This document shows, in pieces, positions 7,528 through 15,861 of a DNA stretch of 64,000 nucleotides. The stretch spans positions 25,187 to 89,186 of the forward strand of contig DAOQUL010000009.1 of the NCBI GenBank assembly GCA_035341015.1, in the 5' to 3' direction. Each line of letters begins with the position of its first letter. The stretch's first letter is position 1. Position numbers and translations under genes: made by a program. Origin of the DNA: JAKQIM01 sp029557965 (GTDB lineage: Bacteria; Chloroflexota; Anaerolineae; Anaerolineales; UBA4823). Below the pieces are notes generated by a model. It did no database searches. It saw only the letters and a program-made list of their open reading frames with translations, and was not told the origin of the DNA.

Positions 7528-8268
7528 TCAGGCAGCGGCTTGCCAGGGGCAGAGGCGGCGCTCCAGCCAATCAACCGTAAAGTACAGGCCAAGGCCCAGC
7601 AGGCTCATGGCCACAATGCCGGCATACATGGCGGGGTAATCAAAGAGGGTAGAGCCGTTATAGTAGATGTAATAACCCAGGCCCTTTTGGGTGGCGAATA
7701 ATTCTGCCACGTAAAGGACGGCTACCGCAGTGCCCACCGATTGGCGCAGGGCTGTGAGCACGGCGGGCAGGCTGGCGGGCAGGTAGACGAAGCGGAAGAG
7801 GGCCCGGCGGCCTGCTCCCAGCGAGCGCACGCTCTGGATCAGCTCGGGGCGCAGGGCGGCGGCCTGGTCACGCACCAAGACCAGCACCTGGAAGAAGAGA
7901 ATAATGAAGATGATGACGATCTTGGGCAGGTCGCCAATGCCAAAGAGCAGCAGGACCACCGGCACGAAGACAACCTTGGGAATGGGGTAGAGCAAGTAAA
8001 CCAGGGGCGAGAGTAGGCGGTTCAGCCTGGGGGATTGGCCCAAGATGAGCCCGGCAGGGGCCGCCAGGGCCACCGCCAGCAAAGTGCTGGCGGCCACGCG
8101 CCACAGGCTGACCAGAAAATGCAGGGGCAGGTCGCCGTTCAATTCTTTCACGAAGGCTATGCCAACCAAGAGCGGCGAGGGCAGGATGGGCTTATTGATG
8201 GCCCAGGCGGCAAGCTGCCACAGCACCAGCAGGGCCAGCACGGCATACAGCAGGTCGCGGCGTCTCAT
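7528..8268 (-). CDS. ABC transporter permease, NitT/TauT type
   Basis: 246 residues from the ATG that overlaps the upstream ATPase stop by 4 bases. Six hydrophobic segments and the EAA-like cytoplasmic loop SVRSLGAGRRALFRFVYLPASLP near residues 140-162 identify a binding-protein-dependent permease of the SsuC/TauC/ThiX group. It would form the membrane channel for the next two genes' products. It is the last gene of the leftward ubiD-SBP-ATPase-permease operon and converges with the Gre-like gene 23 bases away. Confidence 0.88.
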   Translation of the reverse strand: MRRRDLLYAVLALLVLWQLAAWAINKPILPSPLLVGIAFVKELNGDLPLHFLVSLWRVAASTLLAVALAAPAGLILGQSPRLNRLLSPLVYLLYPIPKVVFVPVVLLLFGIGDLPKIVIIFIILFFQVLVLVRDQAAALRPELIQSVRSLGAGRRALFRFVYLPASLPAVLTALRQSVGTAVAVLYVAELFATQKGLGYYIYYNGSTLFDYPAMYAGIVAMSLLGLGLYFTVDWLERRLCPWQAAA

Positions 8269-9026
8269 GCCGCCTCCATGCGCTGGCGCAGCTCGCGGCA
8301 CAAGGCGGTGTAATCGGCGCTGTAGCGGTAACCAGGGCTGCCCGCAGAGGGGTTTTCGATCACCTGGGCCTGGGTATTGGGGATGCGGCTGAGCAGCAGG
8401 ATGCGCTGCCCGATATAAGCAGCCTCTTCGATGGCGTGCGTGATCAACACCAGGGTCAGGTTTTGTTCGCTGTAAAGTTCTAGCGTCAGCGCTTGCAGAC
8501 CCTCGCGCGTGGGGGCGTCGATGGATGAGAAGGGCTCGTCCATGAGCAAGAGATCGGGCTTGAGGGCCAGGGTGCGGGCGATGGCGGTGCGCTGCCGCTG
8601 ACCGCCGGAGAGCTGGTGGGGATATTTCTCAGCCTGGTCTGAAAGGCCCAGGCGCTCCAGCCAGGGTTGGACATCTTTTTCAGGGATGTAATTGGGTGGG
8701 GCGTGTTTGCCATCTGGCCCGTAGAAGTTGCGCACGCGCAGGCCCAGGGCGGCATTTTGGCGCACCGTGGCCCAGGGCAAGAGGCCGTAATCTTGCAAGA
8801 TGAGCCCGGTGCGAGGGCGCGGCCGGGCCAGGGACTGCCCATCCACCCGCACATGCCCACAGGTCGGGAAGCGCAGGCCAGCCAGCAGGTAGAGCAGGGT
8901 GGTCTTGCCGCAGCCCGATGGTCCCAGCACAGTCCAGGCCTGGCCGCGCCCAACCTGCCAGGAGTAATCCTGGAAGATGGGGGGGCTGCCAGGATAGGCG
9001 TAGGTGACCGAATCGAGCTGGAGCAT
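8265..9026 (-). CDS. ABC transporter ATP-binding protein, NitT/TauT type
   Basis: 253 residues with Walker A GPSGCGKTT near 36-44, a Q-loop in LILQDYGLLPW, the signature LSGGQRQR, Walker B LLLMDEPFSSID and the switch histidine in ITHAIEE. The sequence resembles SsuB/TauB/ThiZ proteins, which energise uptake of sulfonates, taurine or the thiamine pyrimidine. It starts 5 bases after the binding-protein gene and overlaps the permease, so all three form one transporter. The substrate is not determined by the ATPase. Confidence 0.9.
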   Translation of the reverse strand: MLQLDSVTYAYPGSPPIFQDYSWQVGRGQAWTVLGPSGCGKTTLLYLLAGLRFPTCGHVRVDGQSLARPRPRTGLILQDYGLLPWATVRQNAALGLRVRNFYGPDGKHAPPNYIPEKDVQPWLERLGLSDQAEKYPHQLSGGQRQRTAIARTLALKPDLLLMDEPFSSIDAPTREGLQALTLELYSEQNLTLVLITHAIEEAAYIGQRILLLSRIPNTQAQVIENPSAGSPGYRYSADYTALCRELRQRMEAA

Positions 9027-9031
9027 ACCGC

Positions 9032-9982
9032 TTACGGCAAGAAGGCCGGGTTGACCGAATCGGAATAGGGCAGGTCAACGGCCAGCAAGCCCTTGGCTTG
9101 CATCCAGGCTAACACATCGGCCCACTGTGCCTGGCTGGGAACCCCGGCAGCGGGGTAGGGCGGAACCTGGTAGCTGCCCATGATGGGCGCGGGAACCAAC
9201 TTTTGCTCGCTGAGCAAACTGCTCCAGCGGGTGGGGTCGGCGTTGATCATCTGGGTGGCTTTTTCGACGGCTGCCAGGAAGGCGCGGATGGCCTCGGGGT
9301 GGGCGTCGATGATCTCTTTGCGAAAGGCGATGGTGCTGTAAGCATATTCGGGGTGGCTGGAGCCATCCAGAATGATCTGCGCGCCCTGTTGGGCGGCGAG
9401 GAAAGCGAGCGGGTCGGGCAGCAAGGCGGCCGAGAGCTCGCCAGAGCCAAGCAGGCTCATGCGATCTGGCATCTTGGGGATGGCGATGGTTTCAATTGCC
9501 TCAGGGTCAAGGCCCTCGGCCTGCAAGAAGCGGTCGGTGAGGTATTCAATGACCGTACCTTGCGAGATGCCAATCTGTACACCCTGCAGGCCATCCACCG
9601 TGGTGATGCCGCTCTGCCCAGAGGCCAGGATGTAGAATGCACCGTATTCTGGCGTGGCAGTGATGGCATAACGCACGATCTGCACCTGAAGCGTGTCTTT
9701 GTTGTAAAGGGCGGTGGCGACGGGGTCGTTGATCATGCCATCGGCCTGCCCGGCAATGATGAGCTGGTCGCGTTCGGCGGCGGATGCAGCAGAGATGAAT
9801 GCCACCTGGACGCCTTGCTGTTCGAAGAGCCCTTCTTGCTGGGCCACGAACATGGGCAGGGCATCCATGATGGGCAAAACGGCAAAGCGCAGGGTGACCG
9901 CCTCAGCCGGTGAAGCCTGGGTGCAGGCGGTGAGGATCAGCGCCAGGATGGTAAGGAACACAAAAAATGGATACCGTCTCAT
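9032..9982 (-). CDS. ABC substrate-binding lipoprotein, NMT1/THI5-like
   Basis: 316 residues from an ATG preceded by AGGAGA. Residues 1-20 form a lipoprotein signal ending in the lipobox LTAC with Cys20. The mature part has the NMT1/THI5 pattern: PMFVAQQEGLFEQQGVQV, a helix before a strand with ADGMINDPVA, then GVQIGISQGT. Relatives bind nitrate, sulfonates, taurine or hydroxymethylpyrimidine, and the related MqnA/MqnD fold occurs in menaquinone synthesis. It lies 25 bases behind ubiD, so its ligand may be linked to quinone or aromatic metabolism; that is inference. Confidence 0.88.
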   Translation of the reverse strand: MRRYPFFVFLTILALILTACTQASPAEAVTLRFAVLPIMDALPMFVAQQEGLFEQQGVQVAFISAASAAERDQLIIAGQADGMINDPVATALYNKDTLQVQIVRYAITATPEYGAFYILASGQSGITTVDGLQGVQIGISQGTVIEYLTDRFLQAEGLDPEAIETIAIPKMPDRMSLLGSGELSAALLPDPLAFLAAQQGAQIILDGSSHPEYAYSTIAFRKEIIDAHPEAIRAFLAAVEKATQMINADPTRWSSLLSEQKLVPAPIMGSYQVPPYPAAGVPSQAQWADVLAWMQAKGLLAVDLPYSDSVNPAFLP

Positions 9983-10007
9983 AAAATATATATCTCCTAA
10001 TGCGAGC

Positions 10008-11477
10008 TTACTTTTCAATTCCGAGCCGCTTCCAGAGGGTGTCGATGCGGGATTGGACAGCCGGGTCCATGCGGGCAGCCTCGGGCCAGCCGCGCGTGTA
10101 ACCTTCTTGGGGCAGCTTGGCGGTGGCGTCGATGCCGATCTTGCCGCCGAAGGAATGTTGGTACGAGGCATGATCCAGGTGGTCTACGGGGCCATCGGCG
10201 ATGACCACGTCGCGCGACCAATCTACGTTGCCCAGGGCCTGCCAGGCCGCCTGAGAGAGGTTCTGCACATCCACCCACTCGTCAAAGATGACGACGGCCT
10301 TGGTGAGCGACATGAGCGCCAGCCCCCACAGGCCAAAGATGACCTTGCGGGCATGGCCCGGGAAGCGCTTTTTGATCGAGACCAGGGCCAGGTTGTGGAA
10401 GCCCCCCTCGGCAGGCAGGTTGAAATCTACCACCTCGGGCAAGAAGATGCGCAGGAGGGGTAAGAAAAGGCGCTCGGTGGCTTTGCCCATCCAGACATCC
10501 TCCATCGGCGGGATACCGACAATGGTGGCGGGATAGATGGGGTCTTTGCGGTGGGTGATGGCGGTGACATGGAAGACCGGGAAAAGCTCCACCGGGGTGT
10601 AATAGCCGGTGTGGTCGCCAAAGGGGCCTTCGGGCAGGTGCTCGCTGGGGTCCACATAGCCTTCAATGACGATCTCGGCCTGAGCGGGCACTTCAAGAGG
10701 TTGGGTGATGCAGTCCACGAAGGAGATGGGTGCGCCGCGCAGGTAACCGGCAAGCAGATATTCATCGATGTTGGGCGGCAGGGGGGCCGAGGCACACCAG
10801 ATGCTGGCTGGATCGCCCCCCAAGACGATGGCGGCAGGAATGGCTTCTTTGGACAGGCGCTGGGCGGTGCGTTGGTGCTCGGCGCCGCCTTTATGACGCT
10901 GCCAATGCACCAGCAAACGGCGCTCGTCCACCACCTGCAGGCGGTACATACCCACATTGCGGGTGCCGGTCTGGGGGTCGCGGGTGATGACCTGGGGTAA
11001 TGTAATGAAGCGTCCGCCATCTTGCGGCCAGGATTTGAGGATGGGCAGTTGCTCGAGGGAGGCGTCAGTGGTGTGGATGACAGCCTGCACCGGGGCGCGG
11101 CGCACCTTGTGCGGCCTCAAGCCAATGGATTTGAAGACGCCGAAGAAATCTTGCCCGCGGCCGAGGGTTTCAGCCAGTCCAGAGGGCAAACGCATGTCCA
11201 ACAGCTTGCCCAGGCGCTGGTTCAGCTCGTCCAGGTCTTGCACGCCCAGGGCCCATGCCATGCGCTGAGCCGAACCAAAGGCGTTGATCAGCAGCGGGAT
11301 CTCTGAGCCGGTCACGTGCTCGAAGAGCAGGGCCTTATTCAGCTCGGGTGGGCCTTTGATCACCCGGTCAGTGATCTCAGTGATCTCAAGCTCGGCCGAA
11401 ACAGGCTGTGTAATGCGAACGAGCTGGCGGCGTTCCTCGAGTAATTTTATAAAATCGCGCAGATTCTGAAATGTCAT
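10008..11477 (-). CDS. ubiD: UbiD-family prenylated-FMN decarboxylase
   Basis: 489 residues, the full length of the family. The signature EGPFGDHTGYY near residue 285 holds the catalytic Glu and prFMN/metal ligands. Other family landmarks are DGGRFITLP near 152 and the C-terminal IGIDATAK. UbiD enzymes decarboxylate aromatic or alpha,beta-unsaturated acids using prenylated FMN made by UbiX; no ubiX is in the window. Together with the ubiA gene it could act in menaquinone synthesis after prenyl transfer. The first position in an operon with an ABC importer is unusual. A TATAAT (complement of 11507-11512) precedes it. Confidence 0.92.
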   Translation of the reverse strand: MTFQNLRDFIKLLEERRQLVRITQPVSAELEITEITDRVIKGPPELNKALLFEHVTGSEIPLLINAFGSAQRMAWALGVQDLDELNQRLGKLLDMRLPSGLAETLGRGQDFFGVFKSIGLRPHKVRRAPVQAVIHTTDASLEQLPILKSWPQDGGRFITLPQVITRDPQTGTRNVGMYRLQVVDERRLLVHWQRHKGGAEHQRTAQRLSKEAIPAAIVLGGDPASIWCASAPLPPNIDEYLLAGYLRGAPISFVDCITQPLEVPAQAEIVIEGYVDPSEHLPEGPFGDHTGYYTPVELFPVFHVTAITHRKDPIYPATIVGIPPMEDVWMGKATERLFLPLLRIFLPEVVDFNLPAEGGFHNLALVSIKKRFPGHARKVIFGLWGLALMSLTKAVVIFDEWVDVQNLSQAAWQALGNVDWSRDVVIADGPVDHLDHASYQHSFGGKIGIDATAKLPQEGYTRGWPEAARMDPAVQSRIDTLWKRLGIEK

Positions 11478-11524
11478 TTAGACCCTTTTGCAATAAAACC
11501 GGGCAGATTATAGCACGTTTTCGC

Positions 11525-11553
11525 TTGACACTTTTCATACCCTATTCTACAAT
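11525..11553 (+). promoter_or_regulatory. Near-consensus sigma-70-type promoter for the Roadblock operon
   Basis: TTGACA at 11525-11530, a 17-base spacer and TACAAT at 11548-11553, giving a predicted start near 11560 and a leader of about 95 bases. The divergent ubiD -10 (ATTATA at 11507-11512) lies just to the left. Confidence 0.75.
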
Positions 11554-11656
11554 AGTACAGCACAGCACTCTACTTTGAAGAGCTGGTCCTTGCACCACTG
11601 GAAGGGCTTGCGGAATTTTTTCCAATGGCCCGAATTTTACAACGAGGAGTAATGCC

Positions 11657-12028
11657 TTGACCAAATCACGCTCCCAAATGATGGTTGACCGGTTGCGAGA
11701 CTTGCAGGCTTCTTCACCGGATATTGAGGCTTCAGCAGTTGTCAGTGTTGATGGTTTGACAATTGCTTCTGCGCTGCCGCAAGGGGTTGAAGAAGACCGC
11801 GTCGCGGCGATGTCAGCAGCCATGCTTTCCCTGGGCGAACGAATTGCGTCTGAATTGGGGCGTGGCTCGCTGGAACAGGTTTATATCAAAGGGGTAAACG
11901 GCTATGTCGTGCTCATGTCGGTCGGTGAAGAGGCGGTCTTGACCGCCCTGGCTCGTGAGCAAGCCAAGCTGGGGCTGATTTTCCTGGACATGCGCCGAGC
12001 TACCGAAGCGCTCTCCAAACTCATTTAG
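11657..12028 (+). CDS. Roadblock/LC7 domain protein
   Basis: 123 residues. The start is TTG, set by GAGGAGT upstream; the nearby ATG is followed at once by a stop. The sequence shows the Roadblock/LC7 (MglB-like) pattern: SSPDIEASAVVSVDGLTIAS, then the helix DRVAAMSAAMLSLGERIASEL, then YVVLMSVGEEAVLTALA. Such proteins form platforms that often regulate small Ras-like GTPases of the MglA type. No GTPase gene is next to it, so its partner must be elsewhere or be one of the two proteins encoded immediately downstream. First gene of a three-gene operon. Confidence 0.88.
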   Translation: MTKSRSQMMVDRLRDLQASSPDIEASAVVSVDGLTIASALPQGVEEDRVAAMSAAMLSLGERIASELGRGSLEQVYIKGVNGYVVLMSVGEEAVLTALAREQAKLGLIFLDMRRATEALSKLI

Positions 12029-12042
12029 ACTGGTGGAGAATT

Positions 12043-12678
12043 ATGGAACCAATCCCAAAGAGCGGCTACTACTACGCAAATAAGATCGTCCTGATCACGA
12101 TCAAGGCGCTTGAGGACGTGATGGGTAAGAATGGCTTGAATGCTATTCTTAACCTGGCCCACCTGCCTAACCTGATCGATAACTACCCTCCCGATAACCT
12201 GGCAAAAGAGTTTGATTTTGCCGATTTTACGGCGATCCAGATGGCTTTGGAGGAGATGTACGGCCCGCGCGGTGGGCGCGGCCTGGCGCTGCGTGCTGGG
12301 CGGGCAGCCTTTGCGGATGCTTTGCGCAATTTTGGCGCGTTGGCGGGCGCCAGCGACCTGGCGTTCAAGGTGCTGCCGATGCAGACCAAGCTGCGCATTG
12401 GTATCCCGGCCATGGCGAAGATCTTCAGCCAGATCAGCGATCAGTACTCCACCGTCGAAGAAAAAGAGAACGAGTTCATCTACACGATTCACCGCTGCCC
12501 GCAGTGTTGGAGCCGTCAGGGAATGGACAAACCGGTGTGCTTCATCGGCGCTGGGCTGCTGCAAGAAGGCCTGAAGTGGGTTTCGGGTGGCAGCGAGTTC
12601 CGCGTGAATGAGTCAAAGTGTATTGCGATGGGCGAGGGAGTCTGCGAATACACGATCCAGAAGACCCCGATCAGTTAG
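12043..12678 (+). CDS. V4R-type (4-vinyl reductase / hydrocarbon-binding) domain protein
   Basis: 211 residues, starting 14 bases after the Roadblock gene with GGAG upstream. The C-terminal half (about 95-205) has the V4R features: FIYTIHRCPQCWSRQ near 147-161, a cysteine in KPVCFIGAGLL, and the terminal E-x-x-C-x-x-x-G-x-x-x-C-x-Y pattern (ESKCIAMGEGVCEYTI). The four cysteines could bind zinc or sense redox or small ligands. V4R domains act as ligand sensors, for instance in XylR-type regulators and BchJ-like proteins. Its place between a Roadblock and a response regulator suggests a sensor role (inference). Confidence 0.8.
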   Translation: MEPIPKSGYYYANKIVLITIKALEDVMGKNGLNAILNLAHLPNLIDNYPPDNLAKEFDFADFTAIQMALEEMYGPRGGRGLALRAGRAAFADALRNFGALAGASDLAFKVLPMQTKLRIGIPAMAKIFSQISDQYSTVEEKENEFIYTIHRCPQCWSRQGMDKPVCFIGAGLLQEGLKWVSGGSEFRVNESKCIAMGEGVCEYTIQKTPIS

Positions 12679-12686
12679 GTATCGCT

Positions 12687-13532
12687 GTGGCAGAGCCAAA
12701 ACCGGTTATTCTAATCGTCGAAGACGACCTGGACGTGGCTGAAATGGTCAACGCCTATTTTAACGTCCAGGGTTATGAAGTGCGCACGGTCAACTGGGGT
12801 GAAGATGCGGTGCGGTCGTGCCAGGCCTCGCCGCCCGACCTGGTGATCTTGGATATCCGCTTGCCAGATATTGATGGCTTTGAGGTGGCTTACCGCCTGC
12901 GCAATAACCGCAAGACCAAAGAGATCCCGATCATCTTTTTGACCGAAAAGCGGGCCCGCTCTGACCGTTTGCAGGGCCTGGAGCTTGGCGCGGACGACTA
13001 CATCACCAAGCCGTTCGATGTGCAAGAACTGCGCTTGCGCGTGCGCAATGCGCTGCGCCGCTCGACCCAGGGTACCCTGACCAACCCGGTCACCAACCTG
13101 CCAGAAGGGGTGTTGGTAGAAGAGCGCCTGCAAGACTGCTTGAAGAACAACGAGTGGGCCATCATCCTGGTCTCGCTGCGCAACCTGGAAAAATTCCGCG
13201 AAACTTACGGTTTCGTGGCGGCTGATGATGTGCTGCGGGCGGTGAACTTGATGGTGCATAATGCCGTGCGCGAGGTAGGCGGCACGAGTGATTTCATCGG
13301 GCACCTGACGCCGGATGACTTTGTGCTGGTCACTTCGCTGCAGAACCTGGCTGCCCTGCATGAGCGCATTCAAACTCGCCTGGAGCAATCGCTGGATTAT
13401 TTCTACCCGCTCAAGGATCGAGAGCGCCGCCATCTGAAAGAGGGGCGGCTTAAACTGGACGTCCGGCAGGTGACTGCCAGCGATGGACCATTCAAAAGCC
13501 TGGCAGGGTTAAAGGCCAAACTGCTGCAATAG
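12687..13532 (+). CDS. Response regulator with degenerate GGDEF-like output domain
   Basis: 281 residues from a GTG 8 bases after the V4R stop. The receiver domain (residues 6-125) has the acidic pair in VEDD, phosphoacceptor Asp56 (VILDIRLP) and Lys in DYITKPF. The output domain (about 130-281) begins NPVTNLPEG, like the start of GGDEF domains (N-x-x-T-G-L-x-N-R), but the active-site loop reads LTPDDF instead of GG[DE]EF. It therefore probably does not make cyclic di-GMP and may act in protein binding. No histidine kinase is adjacent. Confidence 0.88.
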   Translation: MAEPKPVILIVEDDLDVAEMVNAYFNVQGYEVRTVNWGEDAVRSCQASPPDLVILDIRLPDIDGFEVAYRLRNNRKTKEIPIIFLTEKRARSDRLQGLELGADDYITKPFDVQELRLRVRNALRRSTQGTLTNPVTNLPEGVLVEERLQDCLKNNEWAIILVSLRNLEKFRETYGFVAADDVLRAVNLMVHNAVREVGGTSDFIGHLTPDDFVLVTSLQNLAALHERIQTRLEQSLDYFYPLKDRERRHLKEGRLKLDVRQVTASDGPFKSLAGLKAKLLQ

Positions 13533-13553
13533 GCCACCCTGTAGATGATTGTG

Positions 13554-13603
13554 TGAAAACGAGTGTGATGCAGTGCCTCGGCGCCGCCTCACACTCGTTT
13601 TCA
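13554..13603 (+). terminator. 15-bp hairpin ending in TTTT after the Roadblock operon
   Basis: Arms 13554-13568 and 13589-13603 pair perfectly around a 20-base GC-rich loop. The downstream arm ends GTTTTCA, so the rightward transcript ends with a short U-run. It lies 21 bases after the response-regulator stop and 19 before the MFS start. Confidence 0.75.
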
Positions 13604-13622
13604 AGTAGCCCAAAAGACCCTT

Positions 13623-14984
13623 ATGCCTACCCATATTTTGCCAGCCCCCAGCTCTGAACTGCGTTGGAATCTGCGCCAGCTTTACGCGGATGTCTTTTGG
13701 TACGGCATGGTAGCCGGCAGTACGCTTTCTTTCCTGTCGGTATATGCGGCGCGCCTGGATGCCACCGGCTTCCAGATCGGCTTGCTGAGCGCAGGGCCGG
13801 CTTTGGTGAGCTTGCTGCTCACCTTGCCTGCCGGGCAGTGGTTGGAGCGGCACGCACTCTTGCGCACCACCTTCATCGCTTCAATCGTACAGCGCCTGGG
13901 GTTTGTGGTCTTGATTGCCTTGCCCTGGATGTTCGCCAGCGCCGGAGGGCAGGTGCAGGGCATCGTGTGGATCACCCTGTTGATGTCGGCCCCTGGGACT
14001 CTGCTGTCGATCGCCTTCAATTCAACCCTGGCGGAGGTGCTGCCGGAGGAATGGCGCGCCCATGCCGTGGGGCGGCGCAATGCACTGGTGGCGGTCAGCG
14101 TGACGGCAACCACCCTGGCATGCGGGCAAATCTTGGATAAGGTCATCTTCCCGCTCAATTACCAGATCGTATTTGCCATTGGAGCGGCGGGGGCCCTGAT
14201 GAGCAGCTACCACCTGGGGCGGCTCAAAGCCAGGGCCGCCGCCAGCCAAGAGGCTGCCGCGGCTGCAGCGGGTAATGCCATCATTAGCCCGGCGGCGGGC
14301 GCTCAGCCTGACGAAACGCAACCCCCTGCCCGGCAAGGCTGGTTGAGCCGTTTGAACAGGCTGTGGCGAGGGTTCTTAGCCCTGTTGCGGCCCAATCGGG
14401 CCGCCGCAGCCCAGGGCAAAGGGGGCTGGCTGCGCCTGGACGTGCTCCGGGGGCCGTTTGGGCCCTTCATGCTGGCCTATTTTGGATTTTATACCTTCCA
14501 ATACTTTCCCCAGCCTATCTTCCCGTTGTTCTATGTCAACGAGTTGAAATTGAGCGATGGGATGATCAGCCTGGGTACAGCCATCTTCCACGGGGTGATG
14601 GTGATCTGCTCTCTATATCTAAGCCGGGCCAGCGCCCGCTGGGGCCACCGCAAGCTGATGGTGGCAGGCGCCCTGCTGTTTGCGCAATATCCGCTGATGC
14701 TGTGGATGGGGCGCAGCGCCATCTGGTATTACGCCGCCTGCCTGATCGGCGGCGGGGTCTATGCTTTCCTGTCGGGCGGGTTGATCAACCGGCTGATGCA
14801 GCGCGTGCCAGCCAATGACCGCCCGGCGTACATGGCGCTGCACAACCTGGCCTTGAACCTGGGCATCCTGGCGGGCTCGATGCTGGGGCCGGCGGTCGGA
14901 GAATGGATCGGGCTGAGAGAAACGATGTTGGTGGCGGTGGTGGTCAGGCTGGCGGCAGGCTGGATGCTGTATCGTTGGGGTTAA
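13623..14984 (+). CDS. MFS transporter
   Basis: 453 residues with about twelve hydrophobic helices. An MFS-like loop, AGQWLERHALLR, joins helices 2 and 3 near residue 69. A long Ala/Gln/Pro-rich central loop (about 200-265) separates the two halves, as expected for the six-plus-six layout. No substrate motif is recognised. The gene starts 19 bases after a terminator-like hairpin, and its last 41 bases overlap the 3' end of rsmA on the other strand. Confidence 0.85.
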   Translation: MPTHILPAPSSELRWNLRQLYADVFWYGMVAGSTLSFLSVYAARLDATGFQIGLLSAGPALVSLLLTLPAGQWLERHALLRTTFIASIVQRLGFVVLIALPWMFASAGGQVQGIVWITLLMSAPGTLLSIAFNSTLAEVLPEEWRAHAVGRRNALVAVSVTATTLACGQILDKVIFPLNYQIVFAIGAAGALMSSYHLGRLKARAAASQEAAAAAAGNAIISPAAGAQPDETQPPARQGWLSRLNRLWRGFLALLRPNRAAAAQGKGGWLRLDVLRGPFGPFMLAYFGFYTFQYFPQPIFPLFYVNELKLSDGMISLGTAIFHGVMVICSLYLSRASARWGHRKLMVAGALLFAQYPLMLWMGRSAIWYYAACLIGGGVYAFLSGGLINRLMQRVPANDRPAYMALHNLALNLGILAGSMLGPAVGEWIGLRETMLVAVVVRLAAGWMLYRWG

Positions 14985-15861
14985 GCTGGTAAGCCTGGGT
15001 CAATTGCCCCCACTCAGACAAGGAGAGCGTTTCGGCGCGGCGTTGGGGGTCGATGCCGGCAGCAGAGAGCAGCTCGGCAGCGCGAGCGGGTGACCATTTC
15101 AGGCCACCGGAAATGGAATTGCGCAGCGTCTTGCGCTTTTGGCTGAAACCGGCTTTGATGAGCTGGAAGAAATCTTCGAGCAGGGCAACAGGAATAGCAG
15201 GCGTATCGAACAGGTCGATGCGCACCACGGCTGAATCAACCTTGGGCGGGGGGTAGAAGGCCCCGGCAGGGATGTGGGCGGCGATGCTGGGTCGGCCGTA
15301 CACCTGCACGCTCAATGCCAACAGGCTCAGGTCGCCTGGCAGGGCGCAGATGCGCTGGGCCACCTCGCGCTGGACGGTGAGCACCATGCGCAGAGGGGGG
15401 CGTTCGGTTTCCAACAGATGGCGCAGTAAAGCTGAAGTGATGTAGTAGGGGATGTTGGCGACAACCAGGTAACCGGGCGCCGGCATCAGCTCCACCGGGT
15501 TGAGGGCAAGGATATCGCCCTGCACCAGGTGCACGTTGGGCATGCCGCCCAACACTTCCTCCAGGGGGCCAAAGAGGTCCGAATCCAATTCCACAGCCAC
15601 CACCTGCCTGGCAGCGGCTGCCAGGTGACGGGTGAGGCTGCCCAGGCCGGGGCCGATCTCGAGAATATCGTGCTGAGGCAAGATCTCGGCTGCCATCACA
15701 ATGCGGCGCAGGGCGGTTTCATCCAGCAAGAAATTCTGCCCCAGGCCCTTATCGGGGCGCAAGTGGTGGCGGCGCAGCAGGCCGGGCACGTCGAGCGGGC
15801 CGCCAGGCGGCAGGGGCGGGCCGGGTGGGTTGGTGCGGGAGGGCTTTAGGGAATGATCCAT
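14944..15861 (-). CDS. rsmA: 16S rRNA dimethyladenosine transferase RsmA (KsgA)
   Basis: 305 residues. The SAM-dependent enzyme dimethylates two adjacent adenosines near the 3' end of 16S rRNA. Family landmarks are KGLGQNFLLDE near residue 38, the SAM site LEIGPGLGSLT near 68-78, motif IV NIPYYITS near 135-142, and FYPPPKVDSAVVRI near 204. The N-terminus is extended by about 25 Pro-rich residues. The start overlaps the end of the YabE-like gene by 16 bases, reproducing the yabE-rsmA neighbourhood known in Firmicutes but without rnmV. Confidence 0.95.
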   Translation of the reverse strand: MDHSLKPSRTNPPGPPLPPGGPLDVPGLLRRHHLRPDKGLGQNFLLDETALRRIVMAAEILPQHDILEIGPGLGSLTRHLAAAARQVVAVELDSDLFGPLEEVLGGMPNVHLVQGDILALNPVELMPAPGYLVVANIPYYITSALLRHLLETERPPLRMVLTVQREVAQRICALPGDLSLLALSVQVYGRPSIAAHIPAGAFYPPPKVDSAVVRIDLFDTPAIPVALLEDFFQLIKAGFSQKRKTLRNSISGGLKWSPARAAELLSAAGIDPQRRAETLSLSEWGQLTQAYQLNPNDTASSLPPA

